Origin: Conchocele bisecta
Taxonomy: Eukaryota > Mollusca > Bivalvia > Lucinida > Thyasiridae
Direction of reading: 5' to 3'
DNA: 64,000 nucleotides
NCBI GenBank assembly: GCA_029237695.1
Contig: JAQRGA010000168.1
Coordinates: forward strand, 1 to 64,000
Every line of letters starts with the position of its first letter. The first letter of the stretch is position 1. This document shows positions 43,492 to 53,730 of this stretch, piece by piece. Made by a program: the position numbers and the translations under genes. The notes below the pieces were generated by a model. It saw nothing but the letters and a program-made list of their open reading frames with translations, was not told the DNA's origin and did not search any database.

Positions 43492-44037
43492 ACATTCATC
43501 TCACATAAACGTGTGTTTAAATCATGGCGTTGTTGTGGTGAAGAATTGGCCAAATGGCATTAGCGCGGGAATGTGGTTACATCCAATGCGTTTGTGACTA
43601 TACCAAAATATTTAGTGCAAAAAAAATCATAGCGTTGTTTATTTAAACTCACAAATAACAGCATTGAGTAATACCCATGAGCATGTCTATATCGGTGTGA
43701 AATATACCGTAGTTATCCTGAATATTTGTTCATAAATACATGTGTAAAATTGTTTATACCCAGATAGACAGCTCCTCGATGAGCTGTTATTCCAGCTTGA
43801 TTTGGACGCCTTGAAGGACAGAAGAACCAAGTTGTTCACTTTTTAGGCTGTTTCAATGATAGTTAAGAAGCCGAAATATGTACGGTATGATATTACGGTA
43901 ACAAATAATTGCGAAATCAGTGTATACCAATGCAGTTAAACATACATGGGGAATTTGAACAATGTTTAATTACTGTCAGAAAAATAGTGGTCGAAACTTT
44001 TGTATAGTATCGTTTTAGCAACGTTTTGACGATTTTT

Positions 44038-44215
44038 CGGTGGCCATATTGACTTGCCGGTAGTGTTGACTCTTAATCACAGGTTTAACCACCCTATTGG
44101 ATTCCTAGCACATAACATTATATTTAAAACCCAAAAGTGTGTCTGTATCACCAATAATAACGCAGCTATGGCCATTCTAGTAATATAAAGCGGCTACGGC
44201 GGCCATATTGGATTT
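44038..44215 (-). repeat. Right subterminal sites (GGCGGCCATATTGGAT)
   Basis: Inverted copies of the left-end site at 44039 (GGTGGCCATATTGAC) and 44199 (GGCGGCCATATTGGAT), with a partial form near 44168. Confidence 0.7.
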
Positions 44216-44347
44216 TCAAAAATGGCACTGGACTGAAATTTTGCACACCCTCTGAAAAATGTTGTCACAGACCTTTATAAACATAAATCCGACAACAGAA
44301 AAAGTGTAGACTCCATTTCCACCCTATGTGTAATTTCCTCCTGACTA
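44195..44347 (-). repeat. Right TIR of the XPG-CXC transposon
   Basis: Inverted imperfect match to 38274-38435; the tip reads TTCCTCCTGACTA. TAT follows. Confidence 0.75.
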
Positions 44348-45962
44348 TATTGTATATGATATTATGTTGGATGTAGATGGGATTATTTAATTTTCTCTAC
44401 TGTACATTTGTTTTGTATTTACTGATCAGCTAGCAGTCCGATACAGTACAGTTTTTATAGTGTGTGCTTTCTATCATGCTGTAGGCTAGCAAATTTATGA
44501 ACCTCCGGGCCTAAACCCCAATGTCAAGCTCACATACTCGGTGCTTTCACGTAGGGGCGGGGGGTAAAACTGATTGATATTTCACACATGAATTCCTCTA
44601 ATGAGTGGCTAACATACTTAGCAAGTACATGAAGCTCCGAGTCCCAAGGTAAAGGTCAGAGAGTGACAGACTTGGTGCAATCAGTAAACTTAGTATTAGG
44701 GTAAATTTCTTATAACTTTGTTTCATTTCAAATTCACGGAACTTCTTGAATTTCTCACATGAAATCCGATGATGGTTCTGTATCGTGTTGTAACGAAACC
44801 GACGAGCCTCCAGGTTCTAATAGCCACAAGTCTAAATGTGATTGAATATATGTACATGTATCGATATATGTGAACATTCCCTTGTTACTGAATCTTATAC
44901 TCTTATACAGCGCATTGAGTGGCCAACTCGGCCATCTTAATGCGTTCAAGCCATCGGTCTGTTTCACCTCTTGTTACATTTGACAAAGAATGTAAAGTGT
45001 GAATTAGAACATACGGTACAACGTAGCTACATGTAACCATATAAAGCCAGGACAGCACACTCCTATTATAATTCTGGACAATACCCCCCCCCCCCCCCCC
45101 ACCCCCATTAATATTTAATATTTTTTGTAGAAAAGCGAAGACAACACACTTCTATAAATTATATTAAACCAAACTGTAAAATATGTCTGGTTTACTGGAC
45201 AGTTTTGTGCCTGCTTATATACCCCGGCATACCACACTATGTCGAGGGGTATATAGTTTTCGCCTTTCTGTCTGTCAGTCTATCTGTCCATCTGTAACAT
45301 AAACTTAATATTTATTATTATATCTAGGACAGTGAAGCAAGTATCTAGGAAATGAATAATGCCAGACATGGCTGACACATGTTTTGGAATGTGAGTGACA
45401 ACCCTTACTCCGATTTACAAGCATTAACGGATCCATATTTTCATTACATAGCCCACGCATGTGCACGTGTTGCCCACAAGCTCAAGGTCAAGGTCAAATG
45501 ACTGAAATTTGCATATGTTGTATTGCCAGAACACTTTCACTGGTTACTTCAGACTTCAAATACATCTTTATTATCATTCATATGGGCACTTTCACGTTAA
45601 CCTCCTCAACAATGCAAAACTGCCTATTCCTGCCACAATATTGCTGCCTATAAGGCTAGGCAAGTATTTATTTTTGTATAATCTTATGTACCCTATTGAG
45701 GTCTAATAGCGTGCCAAATTTTAACAAAATCTATTGGTCCGTTTTTTTATAATCAGTAATTATGTTCATTTTATTGGACAAAAAAAATTCTCATTTTTAA
45801 ATTTGCATATTGCATTTGTGTTCTATTCAGAAATTATGAACATTTTTAAACTTGTTATCTGTTTTCCATTAAGCCTCCATGCACATGTCAAGCTAATATA
45901 AGAATAGCTTTCTGCTTGTTCGAAGTTTCGGAAAAAAATCATATTTATGAAAAGTAAAAAAA
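44348..45962. other. Non-coding stretch
   Basis: No gene is recognised. A poly-C run lies at 45086-45103. A repeat end (TATACCCCGGCATACC...GGGGTATATAG hairpin) is near 45215-45255. A diverged ~165-bp repeat unit (GGTCAAGGTCAAATGAC) is near 45480. Confidence 0.5.
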
Positions 45963-46864
45963 ATGTCCAAAAATGTCCTCTCCAGAACCAGGGGTTATAA
46001 AAGCAACTATTTGTTGCCATTTAATGATAATTACATGCTTAATATGAAGTAATACATCTTACTTGTTAAGAAAGAATCAGCGCCTATGGATTTATATTCT
46101 GTATGTAGCGTACAGTAGCAACACAAAAATCACGTGTACAATTGTCCAATGAAAATGTCCTTTCCAGAACTATGCATTACTCTGTCATTTCCTAAAATTA
46201 AAAGAAATGTTTGTTTTACATAAGAAGATCTGAGTATGTGTACCTGTTACGTGCAATTTCTAACTGCAAATTACATATGTGTTGTCCGTATGACCATCAA
46301 AAAGGTCGAAAATCAGAAATGTCCTCTCCAGAACTTTTCCATCCATGCCTAAGATCAACCATAAAGTAACAACAGTGTCTGTAATTACCAATTATTCAAC
46401 TAAATATAGCTACTAGCATGTTACTTTGTATTTAGAATATGTTGATTTATGTGATTTATGCTATTTAATTCTTGTCTGCTTTCCATAAATTATAACAATA
46501 TTGCCATTAAATGGGTATTTCGTATGAAAAAAAAAGAACGGCATTCAATTTATCTGTCTTCATTGTCAAATTATATTTATGGACTGCTAATGAAAATTAA
46601 CACATCAGAAGCTTGATCTATAGCGCAGTTAACATAAAATTGGACTGTCTTTGGCCACACTGTGAATGTTCTGGAGAGGACATTTCTTTTGGACACGACT
46701 ACTGAAATCCAGTTTCACGATCTACAGCACCCCGGTAACGCATTTAAGCATGGATTAAACCAAATAGCAATATTTAAGTAATGTGCATTACTATCAACTA
46801 AGCCTAAATATAGTCGGTTGAATAAAATGATTAAAACTATATATATGCTCATAGAACACAGAAT

Positions 46865-46938
46865 CACAGGCGGCAGGCACATTTTCACCAAAGATTATAG
46901 TACATCTTTAGTGAAAATGTGCATGCCTGCTGCCTGTG
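46865..46938. repeat. Hairpin
   Basis: CACAGGCGGCAGGCACATTT and a near-reverse complement (GTGAAAATGTGCATGCCTGC then TGCCTGTG) close a stem of about 25 bp. Confidence 0.8.
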
Positions 46939-47347
46939 GAATGACCCGCTATTTAAGTAAAAGAACTTCTAAGTTGACACAAGACAAAATATATGTTAAC
47001 AACAGTTGCTGTTTAACTCTGACTTTTAATGATGTTTTAATGATGTCTTCTGTGCGGTGCAGCGAAAAGTCAGCGCCTGAGATCGACAACAACAACAACA
47101 ACAATGGCATGTATGTATAGATTCCTAATTCATGATGATGGTTTTCAGGTATTAAGTTGTGTTCAGCGAGTTACATGGATAGTATGACTTTGACTTGTCG
47201 GCCCAAAAGGGTCATTAATCTTTCCAACAACTGCTAACTAATATACGTCTCATTTTTCTGTTCAACTTAAAACACTTATTTGTACGACAGTTATCTACCT
47301 TTAACTTTACTGTTATAGTATATACATGTATACTACAACTGTCTAGG

Positions 47348-47561
47348 CCAGTCGATTTAATGACAAAAGTACTAAAATCGCGAGAGTAGATTTTGTTTAA
47401 ACTAAAGTGGTTTAGACGAGCAAACATTGTTATTTAACTTGACTATTATAGTTAAATTAACTTAATAAATACCAATGTTTGATGTTTTAAACCACTTTAG
47501 TGAACATAAAATCTTCAGTCTACTCTCGCGATCTTAGTACTTTTGCCAATAAATCGATTGG
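47348..47561. repeat. Fold-back element
   Basis: The outer arms CCAGTCGATTTAATG and CAATAAATCGATTGG, and inner arms TCGCGAGAGTAGA / TCTACTCTCGCGA and AAAGTGGTTTA / TAAACCACTTT, pair across an AT-rich centre. Confidence 0.75.
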
Positions 47562-47615
47562 TCTCGTGCATAAGTATATTAGCTGAAGTTCAATGATTTT
47601 TTTGTTGTGTACCAG

Positions 47616-47849
47616 GTGATTGGGTATGCAGACGGTGAAAAAGAAGTAGAAGTATCCTTTATGAAGAGGACTGGAGAACTGTACATGTGGCCTACCAAAA
47701 CCGACGTGTCGTGGGAACCTTTAGAAAATGTAGTCTGTGTTACTAATCCGCCAGAACTTGCTAACACACGGGAACAATTCAGGTTCGCTGAAGAGGATGT
47801 AGACAGGATTAAATCCTACATCAGCGAGAAAACTTACCACTTCAAATAA
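47616..47849 (+). CDS. Likely terminal exon, unknown protein
   Basis: A pyrimidine-rich run and ACCAG at 47611-47615 look like a splice acceptor. The frame then reads VIGYADGEKEVEVSFMKRTG, LYMWPTKTDVSWEP, and ends TYHFK with TAA 47847-47849. An AATAAA at 48567 could serve as polyadenylation signal. The FMKR-x-YxWP-xxxD pattern resembles C-terminal domains of transposon-associated invertebrate proteins, but I cannot name the family. No upstream exon was recognised. The surrounding motif array may mean the exon belongs to a mobile element. Confidence 0.5.
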   Translation: MIGYADGEKEVEVSFMKRTGELYMWPTKTDVSWEPLENVVCVTNPPELANTREQFRFAEEDVDRIKSYISEKTYHFK

Positions 47850-48566
47850 ACAATGAAGATAGCTGGTATTCCAGTGCCAGATTTGGTTAAAAAAGTTGTG
47901 AAATGTTTAGAAGTTGTTCTTTCAGTGTTCATTAAGTGTTAAGAAAGTTTGTTAATTTTTTCTGTTCATCTGCCTGTCTGTCTGTGTGTCTGTCTGAAAT
48001 ATTCATGTTGTTTGTTTCATGCATCATTTTTACTTATATCTTGTTATTGAAGAAACTCATTAATTTATTTATTTTATTCTTCAAATATTATTAATTTACC
48101 ACTGATATATGACTTATATGATAATTCAACATCAAAATATATATTATACCTTAGTTTATTTGGGACACTTACACCTTTTTGATTTGAACACAGAATTGCA
48201 TACATGTATGTACATTTTTGACACCTATGAATTATTTATTTTTATTGTTTAAAATACTGGTACACATGCAGTACTATAATACCGTCCTTAAGTTATATTT
48301 TATTTAGTACTCGTAGTTCTGTTTAAAGTGCAATATCATTGGTTATTAATCTGTTTATTTCTTGCCAATAATTTTCACATGCATATCTTGTTGACAGTTA
48401 TGAAGTTATACATTAAAAAAAAAAGATTGATAATATTTTAGATTGTGTGTTAAGATGTTTCCAGTATTGATACAAATAAGCCAGCATTGAACAAGGTATA
48501 CTACATTACTAGTGGTGCTATCGTTATGCCAGTGTTGTAGCCTTGGAGCAATCATTAGACGATGGC

Positions 48567-48572
48567 AATAAA
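48567..48572 (+). terminator. Candidate polyadenylation signal AATAAA
   Basis: AATAAA about 720 bases after the stop of the 47616-47849 exon. Several other AT-rich near-matches exist, so assignment is weak. Confidence 0.3.
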
Positions 48573-49432
48573 ACAACAATCGAACAATGAATCATGCACA
48601 TTTTGTACCTGTCCAATATATACAGCTGTTTTCCATCTCCGTACCACAGTAAATATTATATAGGTTACGACTTGGATACATGTCCAACAAGAATGTCCTC
48701 TCCAGATCAAAGTATATTATTAGAACATTGACACATTTCCATGTACAGCTATTCACTAATGACATTTTAATTGCACCAATACTTGTATGGTATTGTTATT
48801 CTATGTTCTCTAGAATTTAATGAGTTAAAACTTATAATGTACTGCAAAAGTGAAAATGTTTCGCGACATTAGTCAAATAGCACATATATAATTGTTTATG
48901 GGCAACACACAGTGGTCAGGCTGTTGCCAGTTCAGAATAAAATACTTATAAATACATATCCAATACATACAACTGTTTAATATGTCAATGATATGGCTAA
49001 ATAGTCTATAATTAACATGTTATTGGTATGTCCAACGAAAATGTCCTCTCCAGATCAAAGTACATTATTGTATATTACTCGTTATTCTGAGAATTTGCAA
49101 CATTGAAACTACTTTAAATATATGCTGTTTTGACTGTCATATATGTTCATGAATACAAAAGCCAGTTTGCTTAACATAATGATGGTATATCATATCTCCC
49201 TACTCACACCGGTACCATTTAGAAATGAAAGATATGCAATATGGCAAAAAAGCAAGCCGAATGCAACTGCTGGCATTGAACAGTGTGTTTTTACCTCCCT
49301 GTTGTTCATGAATGAAAGATTTAATCACCATTGCCACCACTATTGCTTTCTTTCTTTTCACTGTATGCTATGTCCAACATTATTGTCCTCTCCAGAACCT
49401 GGTTCTGGAGAGGACACATATATTGGACACCC

Positions 49433-50028
49433 TGTATCTCCCAAACCAACGTCCTGCAGTCAACGAGATTTTGTCCGTGGCTGGGACTGCACAAAATGAC
49501 CACCATTTCGAAGAATTACCATTCTGCTACTTCTACAATGGAAACTACAAGGAATGGAAGTGGGTAAATTCTAATATTGCAAACAGACACATTAATTTAA
49601 TGAGTATTATGCAAATATGGATGACATGTTGAGCACCAAATGTGTTTTCAAGTTGGTGCATGGTACACAACTACATTTGTATCACATTTGTTTCAACTTA
49701 CAGCAAATATTAACATACAAAGTGCCTAAGAAAGAAAAAAATTGTTTTAATTGAAAAAACAGACTTTCAACATTTAAATCATCCTATTTTTGTTAAAGGT
49801 CCACAATTTCCTTAACCATGTTATTCTGATGAAGGTTAGCATATCAGCGTTGGAAAAAAACATGTGCCTATGCGAGTGAAGGGTACTTTTTTTTGACACC
49901 CCGTGAGAATTTTTTTTTGAGGTTAACGTGAAAGTGCCCATATTTTAATTATATAACCCTCCCATGCGGCCCACATGCCAAATGTCAAGGTCAAATGACT
50001 TTCACGTTAAAAGTTTTTACATGCAGGC
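49433..50028. other. Non-coding stretch
   Basis: No gene is recognised. At about 49920-50015 is a single diverged unit of the ~165-bp family (GCGGCCCACATGCC, CAAGGTCAAATGAC). Confidence 0.5.
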
Positions 50029-50575
50029 GAGCACCAGTATCTCAAAGTCAAAGGGGGATCATCCATATAGTCGAGATAGGACTAGGTTCGAGATAGCGAT
50101 GAAGCGACATGTTCAAATATTTTCGCGAGAAATATGAAATCATGTTACATGTACCCATTGCACCATAAGTAAACACTCACCAATTAACTAATTACCAAAG
50201 GTTGTTAGCTACTCAAGATTGGAAGTCAATATGGCCAAGACTCCAAATTACATTACATGGTGATAGATAGATTGGCAAACACCCAACTATATCCAGGTGG
50301 ACCAATTAAGCAAACAACCTGAGGTAGGTGTGAATTTATTTTGTTTTGTTTGATAATATGCTTTGAAAAATAGTTTCAACCAAATCGGTCTTGGCAGAGA
50401 TTTTTAACGTATTTTCATATGGAGGGGACAGAATGAACACTCGGGATAGAGAACATATACGAGATAGGAAATGGTCGATATAGCTGAGGTAATTTGTATT
50501 ACACAAATAAGGATATAATTCGGGACTTTAGTGAATCATCGAGATACTGATATTCGAGATACTGGTGCTCAACTG
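50029..50575. mobile_element. TIR element (GAGCACCAGTATCTC)
   Basis: GAGCACCAGTATCTC at 50029 and its exact reverse complement at 50556-50570. The right tip continues AACTGTA, so the full end may be TACAGTTGAGCACC. The left tip is altered. Inside are several GAGATAG words. There is no transposase, so it is a non-autonomous element. A TA target would suggest Tc1/mariner or pogo type, unproven. Confidence 0.6.
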
Positions 50576-51060
50576 TACTTTATATCTCCACATCCCTTAC
50601 TCAGATTTACTTCAAACTTCAAACAAATACACTGACACCTCCATTTACCAAATGCCTTTGTGGGCTTGACATGCGGGTTTGTGGCCATCTGGTATTATTA
50701 AGGCTACCAGCAAGGGTATTACCTTAGTGATACCGATATACTGATACACTTGTGTTATTCAAGTACAAATGTGTTTAGAAACATATCAAAGTGCATACAC
50801 TTAACATAAACTAATATTGTCTGCTGTGTTTCTTTTCAAATGTACAATCGGGTAAACATTATCGGAAATAGGAATGTCAACATTTAATTAACTGTTCATA
50901 TATGTATGTACTTCGGTTCATTATGTTGGTTGATTGTATTTGTTGGCTGATTGTACATAATTTCATATGTTTGACATGTTACATTTTACTGGTTGTATTA
51001 AATCGTATATAATATCTACTTCATCTGTTCATCCTTGGAAAAACTTCGGTGTTATGTTTG
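50576..51060. other. Non-coding stretch
   Basis: A diverged unit of the ~165-bp repeat family lies at about 50580-50690. Beyond it no gene is recognised. Confidence 0.5.
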
Positions 51061-51063
51061 TTT

Positions 51064-52265
51064 GTATGAAATTTCATACGATTGATAGTTATCTATAGTT
51101 ACCTGTTGTATGTAAATTTGTTCATTGTGTTTGTTGATTTTATGAAATATCACACTTTTAGTTCAACAAATCGGCATTTGTGTTGATCCATTAGATTTAC
51201 ATGTACTTAGTATTCCGACAATGCGCCAAGTTTATATAAACAAGTGGAACACTACTGTTTGCAGTAATATTTGTTAATTTCATATGTTCAGCAATACGTG
51301 CGTTGCAATTAATTTTACCTGAAGTCACAGAGTGCAATATTAATTATTTTGATCGTATGTAATTTCATACAATCATCAATGGAAAAAAACTATTACAGGT
51401 ACATTTGATTGTATGAAATTTCATACGTTCGCAAGTACTTGTTATTTGAGACTTAAAGTTTGGAATCCATTATGATTCTTTCGATCGTATGTAATTTAAT
51501 ACAATTGTGACTTTGACAGTTTGATAGTATGAAATTTCATACGTTCGCAAATATTTGTTATTTGAGATTTAAAGTTTGGAATCTATTATGTCTTTTTCGA
51601 TCGTATGTAATTTCATACAATTGTCACTGACTGAATTTGACTGTATGAAATTGCATACGTTCGCAAATACTTGTTATTTGAGACTTAATGTTTGGAATCC
51701 GTAATGATTTTTTCGATCGTATGTAATTTCATACAATCATCAATGGAAAAACTATTATTTATTTCGATCATATGTAATTTCATACAATCACCAATAATGA
51801 CTGTTGACTGTTTGATTGTATGAAATTTCATACTTTCGCAAATATTTGTTTTCTGAGACTTAGCTAAAGCTGTATATAGTCCAGTAGTTTTTGTTTCGAT
51901 CGTAATTTCAAACAATCACCAATGATGGAAAAGCGATCAATGAGTTTGATTGTATGAAATTTCATACGTTCGCAAATGTTTTGTGTTCATTGTATGAAAC
52001 TGTATTATTTATTAAAATGATACAAAATTGGCATGACTTTTTGTGTATATATTCAGATAATGGTACTCCTTCAAACCAAAACTATGTGAAGTGTTGGGTC
52101 TGATTTGAAAATATGGTCTTTTCGAATGTACATGTATGATATTTCATACAATCGTAAAAAAAATGTACCAATAATGGAATTTGGTTGTATCCAAAACACT
52201 GATTTATGCTGTATAAAAGGGAATTTTTGAAAATATGGTCTTTACGAATGTATGATATTTCTTAC
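51064..52265. repeat. Array of GTATGAAATTTCATAC palindromes
   Basis: Exact or one-change 16-bp palindromes start at 51064, 51355, 51411, 51487, 51527, 51603, 51643, 51719, 51770, 51818, 51952, 52134 and 52250. Between 51427 and 51659 the array has a 116-bp period with two palindromes per unit and a conserved spacer (GTTCGCAAATATTTGTTATT). Two forms alternate: GTATGAAATTTCATAC and GTATGTAATTTCATAC. It is not a CRISPR array because the spacers are repeats of each other. No gene is seen. Confidence 0.85.
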
Positions 52266-52614
52266 AATCGTAAATAAAATGTACCAATAATGGAATATGG
52301 TTGTATCCAAAACACTGATTTATGCTGTATAAAAGGGAATTTTTTGGAAAATCTATTTTTATTTGGGAAAGCGTTCAATGCAATGCACTTCCAAGGTGTA
52401 TGATCACGTAGTACTAACAACAACAACAAGTACCGATTCAAAGTACGTATTATTTTACAATAGTGTCCTTATTACGTAACAGATTTTGATGAAATATGGC
52501 ACATCAAACACGTCTTGTTAAGCTGCATAAGTCTGTGCCAAACTCAATAGACCACCAAATGCAGCTCATGAAGACGCGTTTGCTGTTCCATATTTCATCA
52601 AGATCCGTTGCATA

Positions 52615-53118
52615 TTAAAGGTACATGTCCACTCACAAACTGTTCTTTATATCAAACACATCATCTGAGACATTTTCTGGCAAAATAAACAGTCATTCAC
52701 CATTACCCCACATATTGATTGGCATTAATATTCATTTTATATCCGATGTAAATCTCTACACTTGTATCTGGGGTGATAACCGTGTTTCCTTAAAATGTTA
52801 AAGGACATTACTATGTATTCTCTGTATTTCTTTTTTGATTTGCAATGATCATACGTTATAATCTGTGGAAAATATTATTTTTCAGGCGACGCATTTAATT
52901 AGTACAAATAAATGAAAATAAATCATGCCTCATTTACATATCAAAATAGCCTCATACCACCGCGAGTCACTATCAGTAATATAAATATTACTAAATGATT
53001 ATATTTCTATAGCGGGCACTCGTAATGTTTAGAACTGGTGGAATAGTGAGACAATTATACACTTATTTAATTCCTATAAAGAACATTTTGTGCCTACTGA
53101 GTGGGCATGTACCTTTAA
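52615..53118. mobile_element. TTAA-flanked MITE (piggyBac-like), copy 2
   Basis: TTAA at 52615 and 53115 flank AGGTACATGTCCACTCA and TGAGTGGGCATGTACCT. Its interior matches copy 1 (1787-2218), including GATAACCGTGTTTCCTTAAA and ATAGCGGGCACTCGTAA. It is about 70 bp longer than copy 1. Confidence 0.78.
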
Positions 53119-53379
53119 GAAAAAATATAAAATAATACTTACTTTGGAGTGGGCGACATTGTTGTTGTTGTAACCACGTGATCATGCCCCTTGACTTCTA
53201 TTCTCGGAAGAATGCTCACACACGTCGCATTTGTAAACGGGCTTGTGATTCCTCTAGTGCAACTCAAAACTGTTCTTCAATTGAAACGACATACTTCATG
53301 GTTGCTTGCATTTTATTCTGTTTCCTAGTCTATTATTGTTGCACATATACCTGACATAATTATACTTTTTATATCAAAT

Positions 53380-53730
53380 GCGAAATGTCAGTTTAATATC
53401 AGGGGCGATAACCGTGTTTCCTTAAAATGATAACGGAAGCAACTATTTATTCCATTTATTTATTTGTTTGTGTGCAATATCATACTTTATGATATGTCGA
53501 TAAAAATATTTATTCAGTATTTAGTTGATACAAATAATTTAAAAATACTGCATCATTTGCATATGGAACTAGCTTGATACCCCCGCTAGTCTCTATGAGT
53601 ACATTAAAGATTACTAAATAATTATATCTGTGTAGCTGACACTCGTAATTTTTAAAAATGGTGGACTAGTTGCAATTATACACATATTTAATTTCCATAA
53701 ATAAAAAGTTGTACCTACTAGATGGGACCC
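53380..53730. repeat. Diverged partial copy of the TTAA MITE
   Basis: GATAACCGTGTTTCCTTAAA, a GATACCMCCGC-like word, and an ACACTCGTAATTTTTA stretch match the interior of the copies at 1787 and 52615. The ends are not preserved. Confidence 0.65.

Larger units (their letters stand above)
38274..44347 (-). mobile_element. 6.1-kb DNA transposon with XPG-CXC transposase gene (Academ-like)
   Basis: About 38274-38435 and 44195-44347 are inverted copies, roughly three-quarters identical, both starting TAGTCAGGAGGAA. They share GGTGGAAATGGAGTCTA, ACTTTTTCTGTTG and GAGGGTGTGCAAAATTTC. TAT occurs just outside both ends (38271-38273, 44348-44350), a possible 3-bp target duplication. One long minus-strand gene fills 43491-39020. 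Academ elements are described as having 3-4-bp duplications, an XPG-type nuclease and a Cys8 zinc finger, which fits. The superfamily call rests on memory of that description. Confidence 0.72.
45963..49432. repeat. Scattered GTCCTCTCCAGAAC motif array, possible transposon
   Basis: The plus-oriented motif occurs at 45975, 46157 (one change), 46321, 48695, 49043 and 49385, and inverted at 46668 and 49400. Most copies have TGTCCAA about 10 bases upstream. At 49385-49415 two copies form a tight palindrome. They flank a region holding one likely exon. This looks like subterminal repeats of a mobile element, but no clear outer TIR pair or target duplication was found. Confidence 0.5.

Noticed and set aside
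38274..44347. Intact host nuclease gene
   Set aside because: TIRs, flanking TAT and subterminal repeats point to a transposon, and several frame breaks plus an in-frame stop argue against an intact gene.
51064..52265. CRISPR array
   Set aside because: Regular palindromic repeats suggested one at first, but the spacers repeat each other, the spacing is uneven outside the core, and the surroundings are eukaryotic.
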